This document shows, piece by piece, positions 51,818 through 61,135 of a DNA stretch of 64,000 nt. Under the pieces are notes generated by a model. The model worked only from the letters and a program-made list of their open reading frames with translations, had not been told where the DNA came from and did not search any database. Origin of the DNA: JALYLC01 sp035696365 (lineage in GTDB: Bacteria; Actinomycetota; Thermoleophilia; Gaiellales; JALYLC01); NCBI GenBank assembly GCA_035696365.1, contig DASRQS010000077.1:1-64000 (forward strand). Direction: 5' to 3'. The position numbers and the translations under genes are program-made. Each line of letters opens with the position of its first letter. The first letter of the stretch is position 1.

Positions 51818-53685
51818 GGCGGGCCGCACTTGTGCTGCCGGCCGCGCTGGCGTGCGTTCTGGCGGCCGGGCCGGCGCCTGGGCCGGCGTCGGCCTCGCAG
51901 GGGCGGGAGATCGCGGTGATCGTGCACCTGCGCACGTCCTCGGGGCTGCCGCGCGCTGCGGCCTCGGGCCGGCTCGCAGCACTTCTGCGGGAGCGCGCAC
52001 GCCGCGACCAGGGCGCGCTGCTGCGCGTGCTGCGCACCGCCGTGCGCAGCGGGCAGGCGAGCGCGGTGCAATCGCTCTGGATCGACGACTCCATCGCGCT
52101 CCACGCCCGCCCGGGGCTCATCGCACAGCTGCGGCGCCGCGCCGATGTGCGCTCCATCGAACCGGACCGCCCGCTGCGAATCGAGCCCACCGCGCTCGCG
52201 CTGGCGGATGCGGGCGCGCCCTCGGCGAGCGTGACAGCCACCGGAGCCCCCACGCTCTGGGCCCAGGGCCAGACCGGACGCGGGGTGGTCGTTGCGGTGC
52301 TCGACACAGGCGTGATGGCCGGCTTCCCGCAGTTGGCCGGCGGGCCCGGCTCCTGGTTCGACCCCTACGAGCAGCACAAGACCCCGTACGACGAGGACGC
52401 GCGCGGCCACGGCACCGAGGTCGCCGAGATCGTGGCCTCCATGGCCCCGGACGTCCGCGTGATCGCCGCACGCGTGTTCAGCGACGGCGGGCGGAGTACG
52501 ACGAGCGCGGTGCACCGCGTGTTCGAGTGGGTGCTCGATCCCGACGGCAACCCCAAGACGGACGACGCCCCGAGTGTCGTCAACGGCTCCTGGGACGACG
52601 GCGAGCCGGGCCGCTGCCAGACCGAGTTCGACTCGGACATCGCAGCGCTGCGCGCCGCCGGCATCGTGCCCGTGTTCGCTGCGGGCAACGCCGGGCCGGC
52701 GGCCGCGACCGGCGCGAGCCCCGCGTCTGCGCCGAGCGCGGTCGCCGTGGGGAGCGTCTCGGGCACCGACGTGGTCTCCCCGTTCTCGGGGCGCGGACCG
52801 TCGCCCTGCGGCAATGCCGTCTACCCCACGCTCGCGGCCTACGGCGAGGGGATCGCCATCGAGAGCCCTGCGGGCTCTGCGGTCGTGTCGGGCACGTCGT
52901 TCGCCGCGCCGCAGGTCACGGGCGCCGTGGCACTGCTCGCCGGCATGTACCCGGGAGCGACCCCCGACGCCATCGTGGAGGCGCTCGTGCGCGGAGCGCG
53001 CGACGTCGGGACGCCGGGGGCCGACGGCGAGACGGGCGCCGGCGTCCTGAACGTCGCCCAGGCCGCAGCCCTGCTTTCCGGTGCCGACCACGCAGGCCCG
53101 CGCATGACCGTCAATGCGCGCTGGTCGCACGATGCTGCCCATCCCGGGCTCGTGCTCACGGGTCGCGCGCACGAGCGCGGCGGCGGGACGAGCGCGGGCG
53201 TCTCGGCGCTGGCCTTCATCGGGCTGCGCGGCGTGCCCGTCGCGCCCTTCGCCCTCAGGGCGACGCCGCTGGGCGGCACCGAGTCCAGGTTCGCCGGCTC
53301 GCTGGTCCCGCGTCAGGTGCGCCGGCTCGAGGACGGGCGCCATCACCTGTTCGTGCGCGCGCGCGACGCGGCGGGAAACTGGGGACCCGTGCGCATGGTC
53401 GCGCTGCCCATCGACCGGCTACCGCCGAGCGTGCGCGCGTCGGGCTCGCGCCGGGGCGGCGTCGTCGACACGACGCTGCTGGTGCGCGAGCCCGACTCGG
53501 GCCTCGCGTCGTTGCGCTATCGCGTCGAGATCGGCGGCAAGGCCGGGCGCTGGCATACGCTCCGGCCCTCCTCGCAGGTACGTGTGAGACTCCACTCGCC
53601 CCCCGGCCGCCGGGCGATCCTCCGGGTGCGGGCCGAGGACGTCGCGGGCAACGAGACGCGCTCGGGGTTCACGATCCCGCGCTGA
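51814..53685 (+). CDS. Secreted S8 subtilisin-like serine protease
   Basis: A 623-residue exported protease. Signal peptide 1-28, an I9-like propeptide to about 125 (VIVHLRTSSG, ADVRSIEPDRPLRIE). The S8 catalytic domain has Asp164 (VLDTG), His199 (GHGT), oxyanion Asn291 (AAGNAG) and Ser362 (GTSFAAP). A C-terminal pair of beta-sandwich domains (about 420-623) with DAAGNWGP and a matching DVAGNETRSG probably binds the cell surface. Starts on GTG 51814. Confidence 0.93.
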   Translation: MRRAALVLPAALACVLAAGPAPGPASASQGREIAVIVHLRTSSGLPRAAASGRLAALLRERARRDQGALLRVLRTAVRSGQASAVQSLWIDDSIALHARPGLIAQLRRRADVRSIEPDRPLRIEPTALALADAGAPSASVTATGAPTLWAQGQTGRGVVVAVLDTGVMAGFPQLAGGPGSWFDPYEQHKTPYDEDARGHGTEVAEIVASMAPDVRVIAARVFSDGGRSTTSAVHRVFEWVLDPDGNPKTDDAPSVVNGSWDDGEPGRCQTEFDSDIAALRAAGIVPVFAAGNAGPAAATGASPASAPSAVAVGSVSGTDVVSPFSGRGPSPCGNAVYPTLAAYGEGIAIESPAGSAVVSGTSFAAPQVTGAVALLAGMYPGATPDAIVEALVRGARDVGTPGADGETGAGVLNVAQAAALLSGADHAGPRMTVNARWSHDAAHPGLVLTGRAHERGGGTSAGVSALAFIGLRGVPVAPFALRATPLGGTESRFAGSLVPRQVRRLEDGRHHLFVRARDAAGNWGPVRMVALPIDRLPPSVRASGSRRGGVVDTTLLVREPDSGLASLRYRVEIGGKAGRWHTLRPSSQVRVRLHSPPGRRAILRVRAEDVAGNETRSGFTIPR

Positions 53686-53733
53686 GCAGCTCACCTGTGC
53701 GTGCCCTGACCCTGACGTGTGCAGGGCCCGCCG

Positions 53734-54201
53734 TCACTGGTAGGCGTGGATCACCGCGTGGCCCTTGCCGCGGGCGATCAGGCGGCGGTTGACCGGATAG
53801 GCCGCTGCTCCGGCCAGCAGGAGCGCGATGACCAGGCTCCCCCAGAAGAGCGGGTCGGTCAGGCCTGCGTCGAGAGCGCCGGGGATCACGAGCACGATCA
53901 GCGTGTCGACGATCTCCATGGTCGCGATCGAGAGCGTGTCGGAGGCGAAGGCGAGCGGCGCGACACGGCGGACCGGCAGCCCCGAGCGCAGCAGGGGCAT
54001 GCTCGTGAGCCCGTAGCCGAAAACGAACGCGAGCAGGATCGAGGCCACGATCGTGGCGCCATTGCTCCAGCCCAGCGCCGTGCCGAGCGCCATCCCGGCC
54101 ACCTCGCCGATCGCACAGCCCGTCAGGCAGTGCACCGTCGCGCTGAAGGCCAGCGCGTTCAGCGACTGGGCCGCATGCTCGTGCCCGCGGTGCGACTCCA
54201 T
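53734..54201 (-). CDS. DUF4396 membrane protein
   Basis: A 155-residue four-helix membrane protein with ATVHCLTGCAIGEVAGMALG near 22-41, carrying His25, Cys26 and Cys29, a likely metal site, and ASDTLSIATMEIVDTLI. This pattern is that of DUF4396 proteins, which often lie beside copper genes. It follows csoR by four bases on the same strand. The N-terminus MESHRGHEHAAQ is also His-rich. Confidence 0.8.
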   Translation of the reverse strand: MESHRGHEHAAQSLNALAFSATVHCLTGCAIGEVAGMALGTALGWSNGATIVASILLAFVFGYGLTSMPLLRSGLPVRRVAPLAFASDTLSIATMEIVDTLIVLVIPGALDAGLTDPLFWGSLVIALLLAGAAAYPVNRRLIARGKGHAVIHAYQ

Positions 54202-54205
54202 GGCC

Positions 54206-54502
54206 CTAGCTGCGCCCCATCAGCCGGGCCACCGCGGCCATCATCTCGCCGGTCTTCTCGGCGCGCACGGCGGGATCCTCGGGCCCGATCACGCAGTGCG
54301 CGGCGTGCTGCTCGAGCAGGCTCAGGCCGACCTTGTCGAGCGCCGCCTGGATCGCGCTGATCTGGGTCAGGATGTCGATGCAGTAGCGCTCGTCCTCGAC
54401 CATGCGCTCGATGCCCCGCACCTGGCCCTCGATGCGCTTCAGGCGCGCGGACAGCGCATCCTTGTCGGCGATGTAGCCGGGATCCGTCTGCTTGCTTGTC
54501 AT
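54206..54502 (-). CDS. csoR: CsoR copper-sensing repressor
   Basis: A 98-residue helical repressor of the CsoR/RcnR family. The Cu(I) ligands Cys41 (RYCIDILTQ), His66 and Cys70 (H-x3-C) are present, as in CsoR of Mycobacterium tuberculosis. In the family Cu(I) releases it from DNA, letting the operon be transcribed. It overlaps the copA stop. A perfect ATACCC-N5-GGGTAT site lies upstream of the operon. Confidence 0.95.
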   Translation of the reverse strand: MTSKQTDPGYIADKDALSARLKRIEGQVRGIERMVEDERYCIDILTQISAIQAALDKVGLSLLEQHAAHCVIGPEDPAVRAEKTGEMMAAVARLMGRS

Positions 54503-56742
54503 GTGACCTCGCGGAGTGGCTGGAAGCGGCGAAGCCGCAGGGAGTTGGCGACGACGAAGAGACTCGAGCCGGCCATCGCGGCGCCGGCGATCAGCGGGTT
54601 GAGATAGCCGGCGGCCGCGAGCGGCAGGGCCGCGACGTTGTAGCCGAAAGCCCAGAAGAGGTTGCCCTTGATCGTGCCAAGCGTGCGCCGCGAGAGGCGG
54701 ATGGCTTCGGCACTCGCGAGCAGATCGCCGGAGACGAGCGTGATGTCCGAGGCCTCGATCGCAACGTCGGTGCCCGTGCCGATGGCCAGGCCGAGGTCTG
54801 CCTGGGCGAGGGCCGGCGCGTCGTTGACGCCGTCGCCGACCATCGCGACCACGCGCCCCTCGCGCTGGAGGCGGCTGATCACGGCGGCCTTGTCGGCAGG
54901 GAGCACGTCGGCGATGACCTCGTCGATGCCGACTTCGGCGGCAACGGCCGCGGCAGTCGCCTCGTTGTCGCCGGTCAGCAGCACCGGGCGGAGGCCGAGC
55001 GCCGTGAGAGCCCTGACCGCGGCGGCGCTGGACGGTTTGGCGGTGTCCGCCACCACGAGCAGCCCGCGCACCTCTCCGTCCCAGCCGGCGGCGATGACCG
55101 TCTGGCCCTGCGCCTGAGCCGCTGCGCGCGCCCGGTCGAGCTCCGGGCCGAGGTGCTGACCCCAATCGGCGAGCAAGCTCGGGCGACCGGCGACGACGGC
55201 GTGGCCGTCCACGACGCCCTCGACGCCGAGGCCCTCGCGGTTCTGGAACGACTCGACCGCGGGGAGCTCGCCGAGCTCCTGCTGGGCCGCATTCGCGATC
55301 GCACGGGCGATGGGGTGCTCCGAGGCGTGCTCGAGCGCGCCGACGAGCCGCAGCAGCTCCCTGCGATCACCTGCAGCGGCGAGGATGATGTCGCGCAGCT
55401 GCATCCGCCCGGTGGTCACCGTGCCGGTCTTGTCGAGCACGATCGTGTCCACGCGCCTGGTCGACTCGAGCACCTCGGGCCCCTTGATCAGGATGCCGAG
55501 CTGCGCCCCGCGCCCGGTGCCGACGAGCAGCGCTGTCGGCGTCGCGAGTCCGAGCGCGCATGGGCACGCGATGATCAGCACGGCCACTGCAGTCGTGATC
55601 GCGAAAGCGGCACTCGCGCCGCCGGCGAGCCAGAAGCCGAGCACCGCCACGGCCAGGCCGATGACGATGGGCACGAAGATCGCCGATACGCGATCGGCGA
55701 GCCGCTGAACGGGCGCCTTGCCGGTCTGGGCCTCGGTCACGAGGCGACCGATCTGCGCCAGCGCGGTATCGGCGCCGACCTTCGTGGCACGCACGACGAG
55801 ACGGCCGCCGGCGTTCACGGTCGCCCCGACGACGTCGTCACCCGGGCCCTTCTCGACCGGCACCGACTCGCCCGTCAGGAGCGCCTGGTCGACCGCCGAG
55901 GAGCCTTCCTCGACGATGCCGTCGGTGGCCACCTTCTCGCCGGGTCGCACGACGAAGCGGTCACCGGCCTGGAGCTCGCCGATCGGGACGCGGCGCTCCT
56001 CTCCGTCGGGGTCGAGCACCGCGACATCCTTGGCACCGAGCTCGAGCAGCGCTTTGAGGGCGGCGCCCGAGCTGCGCTTGGCGCGCGCCTCGAAGTACCG
56101 GCCGGTCAGGATCAGGGTGGTGACGACCGAGGCCACCTCGAGATAGATCGTGTCGCTGGCGGCGTCGCGCGGCGTGATCAGCTGAAACGGCATTCGCATG
56201 GCGGGTAGGCCGGCATCCAGGAAGAACAGCGAGGCGACCGACCAGCCCCAGGCCGCCAGCGTGCCGACCGAGATCAGCGTGTCCATGGTCGCAGCACCAT
56301 GGCGGAGGTTCTGCCAGGCGGCCTTGTGAAATGGCCAGCCTGCCCAGAGCACGACGGGCGTTGCGAGCTGGAGCGAGAGCCACTGCCAGAAGTCGAACTG
56401 CAGCGCGGGGATCATCGCCAGTGCGAGCACCGGTGCGGACAGGACGACGGAGAAGATCAGCCGCTGGCGCAGCGCACGGGTGGGGTCATCGGCCGGAGTG
56501 CCGGCTGCGGGCCGGTCCGCGGAGGGCAGTCGCGCGGCGTAGCCTGCTCGCTCGACGGCGGCGACGAGCTCGCCGGGCGTCACACGCTCGGCGTCGAAGC
56601 GCACGCTCGCGTGCTCTGTGGCGTAGTTGACCGTGGCCGTGACGCCCTCGAGGTTGTTGAGCTTGCGCTCGATGCGGTTCGCGCACGAGGCGCACGTCAT
56701 GCCTTCGATCGGCAGGTCGAGTCGCTGCGGGCTCGCGCTCAC
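54499..56742 (-). CDS. copA: Copper-exporting P1B-type ATPase
   Basis: A 747-residue Cu(I) ATPase. It has an N-terminal heavy-metal domain with GMTCASC (14-20), an eight-helix membrane part with the transport motif CPC (IACPCALG), the phosphorylation site DKTGT, the HP motif (EHPIAR) and GDGVNDAPAL. It pumps copper out of the cytoplasm. Its GTG overlaps the stop of the secreted copper protein, and its TGA overlaps csoR. Confidence 0.96.
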   Translation of the reverse strand: MSASPQRLDLPIEGMTCASCANRIERKLNNLEGVTATVNYATEHASVRFDAERVTPGELVAAVERAGYAARLPSADRPAAGTPADDPTRALRQRLIFSVVLSAPVLALAMIPALQFDFWQWLSLQLATPVVLWAGWPFHKAAWQNLRHGAATMDTLISVGTLAAWGWSVASLFFLDAGLPAMRMPFQLITPRDAASDTIYLEVASVVTTLILTGRYFEARAKRSSGAALKALLELGAKDVAVLDPDGEERRVPIGELQAGDRFVVRPGEKVATDGIVEEGSSAVDQALLTGESVPVEKGPGDDVVGATVNAGGRLVVRATKVGADTALAQIGRLVTEAQTGKAPVQRLADRVSAIFVPIVIGLAVAVLGFWLAGGASAAFAITTAVAVLIIACPCALGLATPTALLVGTGRGAQLGILIKGPEVLESTRRVDTIVLDKTGTVTTGRMQLRDIILAAAGDRRELLRLVGALEHASEHPIARAIANAAQQELGELPAVESFQNREGLGVEGVVDGHAVVAGRPSLLADWGQHLGPELDRARAAAQAQGQTVIAAGWDGEVRGLLVVADTAKPSSAAAVRALTALGLRPVLLTGDNEATAAAVAAEVGIDEVIADVLPADKAAVISRLQREGRVVAMVGDGVNDAPALAQADLGLAIGTGTDVAIEASDITLVSGDLLASAEAIRLSRRTLGTIKGNLFWAFGYNVAALPLAAAGYLNPLIAGAAMAGSSLFVVANSLRLRRFQPLREVT

Positions 56743-57599
56743 GGCGCCACCTCGACCGTGAAGGCCGTCGTGCGCACGACATCGGCGATCTGGAACTGCA
56801 GGAAGAGGCGGTAGGAGCCGGCCGACGGGAACTCGGCCGCGAACGGGATCGCGTTCGCCGCGTCCCGATGGCTTTCGGGGTGGACGTGCAGGTAGGCGAG
56901 GTCGCCCTGGCGTAGCGCGACGAGATGCCCGCGCGCCCCCAGGTACCGTTCGAGCGCGTGCACCGGCCGGCCGTGACGGCTGACGGTGAATCGCAGCTGC
57001 GCCTCGTGGCCGGCGCGAACGACCGGCGACGCGAGCTGCACGTCGTAGCCGTCGGCGCTTGCGACCGGCGAGGCGGCGGGCAGGGCGGTGGGCCGGAAGC
57101 TCCCGGGAACGAGCAGGTCTCCGGCCAGCACGTGCTTGTCGCAGCGCAGCTGGAAGTCGGCGAAGACGCGGTAGGCGCCGGGCTCGCTGACCCGCAGGGG
57201 CACGCTCCAGGTGCCGTTGGCAGACATCCTGGGGTGCAGATGCTGGTAGCCAGTCAGGTCGCGCCGGACGACGATCAGGTGAAGGCGGCGCTGTGCCTCG
57301 ATCTGGTAGCCGCTGCGGAGCGGCGCGCCGTCGCTGCCGAGCACGCGGAAGCGCAGCAGCTGCCGGGCGCCGGGGCTCGCGGCAAAGCTGGCCGGCGCGA
57401 TCGTCGTGCCGTCCTGGGTGACCGACAGCCCGAGCGTCTCGTGGCTCATCCCGTGCATCGACCCGCAGACTGCCGCCGGCTGGCCAGGGTGAACTGCCGC
57501 CCCCACTGCGGCGGCGACGCCGAACACCAGCGCGAGCGCTGCGGCAAAGAGGCCGAGGCGGACCGGCACGCGGTCGAGGTAGCGAGGATTCGATCGCAC
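56739..57599 (-). CDS. Exported copper-operon protein with HLI-HxHP domain
   Basis: A 286-residue membrane-anchored protein (helix near 12-33). After a possible metal site CGSMHGMSHE, the domain at about 110-165 reads LHLIVVRRDLTGYQHLHP and GTWSVPLRVSEPGAYRVFAD. A second beta-sandwich carries HGRPVHALERYLGARGHLVAL and LAYLHVHPESH, ending LFLQFQIADVVRTTAFTVEV. The HLI...HxHP block and the ending are shared with the lipoprotein at 9807. GTG 57599 is chosen because a CsoR operator lies 16 bases upstream. Confidence 0.82.
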   Translation of the reverse strand: MRSNPRYLDRVPVRLGLFAAALALVFGVAAAVGAAVHPGQPAAVCGSMHGMSHETLGLSVTQDGTTIAPASFAASPGARQLLRFRVLGSDGAPLRSGYQIEAQRRLHLIVVRRDLTGYQHLHPRMSANGTWSVPLRVSEPGAYRVFADFQLRCDKHVLAGDLLVPGSFRPTALPAASPVASADGYDVQLASPVVRAGHEAQLRFTVSRHGRPVHALERYLGARGHLVALRQGDLAYLHVHPESHRDAANAIPFAAEFPSAGSYRLFLQFQIADVVRTTAFTVEVAP

Positions 57600-57614
57600 G
57601 ACGCGGACAGTACC

Positions 57615-57631
57615 ATACCCCCCTAGGGTAT
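57615..57631 (-). promoter_or_regulatory. CsoR operator
   Basis: ATACCC (57615-57620) and GGGTAT (57626-57631) are a perfect inverted repeat with five bases between, matching published CsoR boxes. It lies 16 bases upstream of the first gene of the copper operon, where bound CsoR would block transcription. The csoR gene is in the same operon, so control is self-limiting. Confidence 0.8.
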
Positions 57632-57666
57632 TCAACTGCGACGCAACAGCGCCGCCCGAGCGCCTG

Positions 57667-59541
57667 CTACGCCTTCCCCGAGGGCAGCACCAGAGCGAGC
57701 ACGGCGAAGGGGAACGCCCACGGCAGGTAGAGGTACGACCAGTGCGTGAGCACGAGCTCGAAGCCCAGCACGAGCGCCCCCGAGAGCGCCGCCAGCCGCA
57801 CGGCGTCCAGCCGCCGAGGGCGGAAGGCGAGCAGCACGGCGCACGTCACGAGCAATGCCTCCAGGGCCGTCTGCAGCCCGCTGAGATCGGGGAACCCCGG
57901 GAGGTAGACGTTCCAGTCCCAGATCGAGAACGGCGAGGAGCGGCCGAGCTGGAACCCGGCCGTGCGGTCCCAGAACAGGCGGAAGCCGTGCAGGCCCCCA
58001 CCGCCGAGCAGGACCAGCACCCCGGCCAGCGCCGTCCCGAGCGCGAGGCCCGCGGCGCCGCGCAGGAACGACCGTCGGGCCGGCTCGCCCTCGCCGCGTG
58101 GATAGCGGCTCCAGAGCGGCCAGAGCAGGAACGGCGCGAACTTCGTCCAGGACGCCAGCGCCAGCAACGTGCCGCGCCGTATCGGTGAGAGCGCGAAGGC
58201 GAACCCCCAGATCGCGAACGCCGCCACGATCATGTCGTTCGTGTTCGCCTGCAGCGCGTAGCCCGTGAAGGGATACGCCAGCCAGGCCAGGGCGCAGAGC
58301 GCCGCCATCCTCATCCGTCCGAAGCGCCAGCCCACCGCCGCCATGCCCGCGGCGCAGGCCAGGTCGAAGATGGAGGAGGTGCCGTGCGACGACGGCAGGT
58401 CGTCCCAGCGACCGGTCCAGCCCGTGACCGCGACGGCAGGCACGTACGCGGCGTAGTTGACCGGACCGTAGGTGTCGCCGTTCGCCACCGGCGACTCGCA
58501 GCGGCCGTCCTCTTTGGCCTGGCGATAGGCGCTGGACGTGCCATCGCTGTTGCGCACGCCGCAGGCCACCCCGCTCGCGTCCGGGAAGTTGCCGTAGGGC
58601 AGTTGGCCCCGCAGGATCCTGTCGGCGCCGACGGTGCCGGCGTAGCCCACGTCGATCACCGTCGCGTCGAACGCGTTCAGGCCCAGCCGGAAGCCGATCA
58701 GGAACACCGCCAGCGCCGCCAGCGCCCAGGCAGGCAGGCGGCCCGTGCTGGCCTCGCGCGGTCGCGCCCGCAGCCCGATCCAGGTCAGCCGCGCGATCAG
58801 GTAGACCATCGGCGGATACTGCAGCGGCACCGCCCAGAACACGAGGCCGCGCTCGAAGTACCAGAGCGAGACCGAGAACGAGAGCAGGGCGACGAGGTCG
58901 AGCGTCCGCAGCGTCCAGATGCGCCGCCAGTCCACGAGCGCGAGCAGGAAGACGGCACAGAAGGCGAGCCAGAGGCGCGTGTCGTTGAGCTTGCGCCCGA
59001 ACCAGCCCTTGTAGCCGCGCGCCATCGTCCAGCTCACCTGCGGCCCGGTCCAGGCGTGCAGTACCTTCCCGGTGCGGTCGTCGACGTCGATCTGCGCGAT
59101 CTCGCCGTAGCGCCGGCCGGCGTTGACGTGCACTGTCCAGGTGTGGAACGTGGGGTCGTAGGTCGCGTACGCCGTGTGCGCCGGATAGCGCCGCACCCAG
59201 TCGGCGACCTTGGGATCGTGCATCGCGATGCGGATCACCGCCGTGTCCTCGAGGCGCTTGATGGCCGAGGTCGGCGAGTGCCCGGTGACCGCACCGCTCC
59301 TGCGATCGACGAGCCAGCTCGCGAGTGGCGTGCGCGGGAGGGCCTGCCGCGCGATCACGAGCCAGTCGCCTCCCGCCGGCTGTGCGCCGAACGTCGCGCC
59401 GGGATGCGTGAGCAGCAGCGTGCGGGCGGCCGGCTGGCGCTTGACGATCGCGACGGCCTGCTCCGGGGATACCGCCGCGCGCGCCACCGCCGGCGCGGCC
59501 ACGAGGACGAGGAGCGCGGCCAGGACGGCGGCTCGCCTCAT
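57667..59541 (-). CDS. Membrane protein, glycosyltransferase 87/DUF2029-like with extra N-terminal domain
   Basis: A 624-residue protein. After a signal peptide, residues 22-190 form an extracytoplasmic alpha/beta domain (SPEQAVAIVKRQPAARTL, FHTWTVHVNAGRRYGEIA) similar in pattern to PepSY-like domains. About ten to eleven membrane helices follow (200-620) with aspartate-containing loops (ANTNDMIVAAF, SIWDWNVYLPG). The membrane part fits polyprenyl-phosphate-sugar-using transferases. It follows the GtrA gene by five bases, which supports a cell-envelope glycan role. Confidence 0.7.
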   Translation of the reverse strand: MRRAAVLAALLVLVAAPAVARAAVSPEQAVAIVKRQPAARTLLLTHPGATFGAQPAGGDWLVIARQALPRTPLASWLVDRRSGAVTGHSPTSAIKRLEDTAVIRIAMHDPKVADWVRRYPAHTAYATYDPTFHTWTVHVNAGRRYGEIAQIDVDDRTGKVLHAWTGPQVSWTMARGYKGWFGRKLNDTRLWLAFCAVFLLALVDWRRIWTLRTLDLVALLSFSVSLWYFERGLVFWAVPLQYPPMVYLIARLTWIGLRARPREASTGRLPAWALAALAVFLIGFRLGLNAFDATVIDVGYAGTVGADRILRGQLPYGNFPDASGVACGVRNSDGTSSAYRQAKEDGRCESPVANGDTYGPVNYAAYVPAVAVTGWTGRWDDLPSSHGTSSIFDLACAAGMAAVGWRFGRMRMAALCALAWLAYPFTGYALQANTNDMIVAAFAIWGFAFALSPIRRGTLLALASWTKFAPFLLWPLWSRYPRGEGEPARRSFLRGAAGLALGTALAGVLVLLGGGGLHGFRLFWDRTAGFQLGRSSPFSIWDWNVYLPGFPDLSGLQTALEALLVTCAVLLAFRPRRLDAVRLAALSGALVLGFELVLTHWSYLYLPWAFPFAVLALVLPSGKA

Positions 59542-59546
59542 GGGCG

Positions 59547-59975
59547 CTAGCGGAATGACCAGTGCTTGTTGCCGAGGAACGAGATCGGCACGACCAGCGA
59601 GACGGCCAGCATCTCCCCGGGGATCTTGGGCAGCCCGGCCCGCACGAACAACTCGAGCAGCACGAAGCCGGCGACGGCCGCGAGCAGGCTGATCGCGAAG
59701 AAGCGCGCTCCCTGCATCGCCATGTGGCTGTCGTCCTTCTGGTGCCGGAACGTCCACACCCGGTTCCAGAAGAAGTTGTTGGTGACGGCGACACAGAACG
59801 CGAACACGTAGGCCAGGCGGTAGTGCACGCCGAGCACCTCGAGGGAGAACGCGAACACGCCGACGTTGATCACGAAGCCCGTCGCTCCGACCAGGCCGAA
59901 CTTGACCAGTTGCCGGAACGTGCGATGCCCGAGCAGGCCCGCGGCGAAGCGGGGCGATGTTTCGGGTGCCTGCAT
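59547..59975 (-). CDS. GtrA-family membrane protein
   Basis: A 142-residue four-helix protein. The motif QLVKFGLVGATGFVINVGVF and NNFFWNRVWTFRH, then FLGNKHWSF, are classic GtrA. GtrA proteins help move lipid-linked sugars across the membrane. ATG 59975 overlaps the stop of the preceding membrane protein gene. Confidence 0.92.
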   Translation of the reverse strand: MQAPETSPRFAAGLLGHRTFRQLVKFGLVGATGFVINVGVFAFSLEVLGVHYRLAYVFAFCVAVTNNFFWNRVWTFRHQKDDSHMAMQGARFFAISLLAAVAGFVLLELFVRAGLPKIPGEMLAVSLVVPISFLGNKHWSFR

Positions 59976-60472
59976 CAGCGGAGGATCCGCAATCCCTGGT
60001 AGCGCTCGCCGCCGCGGCGGCGGGTGCGCAGCGCCAGGAAGATCGCGACGAGCGCGAGCGGATACCCCACGAACGGGACGAGCGCGGCCGCGGCGACGAT
60101 CAGCGCGGCCACCGCGGCAATCAGGGCCGCCGCGGGCCGCGAGCCCGCGCGCGCAGCGCTCTCGGCCAGCGGCACGGCCGCCACGGCCATCACGGCCGCG
60201 CCCGCGGCGCCGATCGGTATGCCGGCCCAGGCAAGGTCGTCGTGCAGCCAGAACTCGCAGGCCGAGGCACCCGCCGCGATCCGCAGCAGCATGCGAATGC
60301 TCTGCGGCAGCCAGACGTCGACGGCGGCGACGATGAGGGCCGGCACTCCGAGCGCGCCGAGTGCGCGCGCGTCGACACCAGGCCAGAACAGGGGCACGAG
60401 CAATGCGATCGTCGAGAGCCCGCAGGCGACGCCGAAGCCCAGCCCCTGCCCGATCGTGATGGCAAGGTCCAT
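59975..60472 (-). CDS. Hydrophobic membrane protein of unknown function
   Basis: A 165-residue Ala-rich protein with about four to five membrane helices and a basic C-terminal tail (RTRRRGGERYQGLRILR). The layout resembles DUF4126-like proteins, but no firm motif is seen. It sits between the HAD phosphatase and GtrA genes, all on the same strand. Confidence 0.6.
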   Translation of the reverse strand: MDLAITIGQGLGFGVACGLSTIALLVPLFWPGVDARALGALGVPALIVAAVDVWLPQSIRMLLRIAAGASACEFWLHDDLAWAGIPIGAAGAAVMAVAAVPLAESAARAGSRPAAALIAAVAALIVAAAALVPFVGYPLALVAIFLALRTRRRGGERYQGLRILR

Positions 60473-60484
60473 GCCGGTCTGAGT

Positions 60485-61135
60485 CTACCGGCGCGGCGCG
60501 CCGGGCTCGCCGGGAGCGACCCGCCCGATCGCCGCGAGCGCGTCCTCCAGCCCGGTCAGATCGGCGATCACCGCATCGGCGCCGGTGAGCGCCGAAGCCG
60601 TGTGCGTTGTGGTGATGCCGATCACCGCCATGCCCGCGGCGCGCGCGGCCTGGATGCCGGCGGGTGCGTCCTCGCAGACCACGCAGTCGCCCGGATCGGT
60701 CCCGAGCAGTCTGGCGCCGGCGAGGTAGCCCTCGGGATCGGGCTTGCCGGCTGCGACCTCGTCGCCGCACACCATGACGGGTGGCACCGGCAGGCCCACG
60801 GCGCGCAGGCGGCCCTCCGCGAGCGTGCGATGACCCGATGTGACGATGCCCCAGCCGCCGTCGGGGAGGCGGGAGAGCAGCTCGCGCGCGCCCTGCACGA
60901 GCACGAGGCCCTCCGTGTCGTCCTGCTCGGCCGCGTCGAGCAGCGCCGCCTCGGCTTCTGCGTCCACGCCAGGCGCGACGGCGCGGATGACGTCGACGCT
61001 GCGCACGCCGTGCAGGATCGCGAGCACGGACGGGAAGTCGAGCCCGAGGCGGTCGCAGAGCACGCGCCATTGCCGCTCGACCACGGCGCGCGAGTCGACG
61101 AGCGTGCCGTCGAGGTCGAAGAGCAGGGTCGTCAT
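60485..61135 (-). CDS. HAD-superfamily phosphatase
   Basis: A 216-residue HAD hydrolase. Motif I is LLFDLDGTLVDS (nucleophile Asp), motif II IVTSGH, motif III Lys in KPDPEGY, and motif IV CVVCEDAPAGIQAA. The cap type and length fit the beta-phosphoglucomutase/phosphoglycolate group of sugar phosphatases. Its ATG overlaps the stop of the lipid kinase gene, which hints at a common lipid or sugar-phosphate role. Confidence 0.88.
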   Translation of the reverse strand: MTTLLFDLDGTLVDSRAVVERQWRVLCDRLGLDFPSVLAILHGVRSVDVIRAVAPGVDAEAEAALLDAAEQDDTEGLVLVQGARELLSRLPDGGWGIVTSGHRTLAEGRLRAVGLPVPPVMVCGDEVAAGKPDPEGYLAGARLLGTDPGDCVVCEDAPAGIQAARAAGMAVIGITTTHTASALTGADAVIADLTGLEDALAAIGRVAPGEPGAPRR

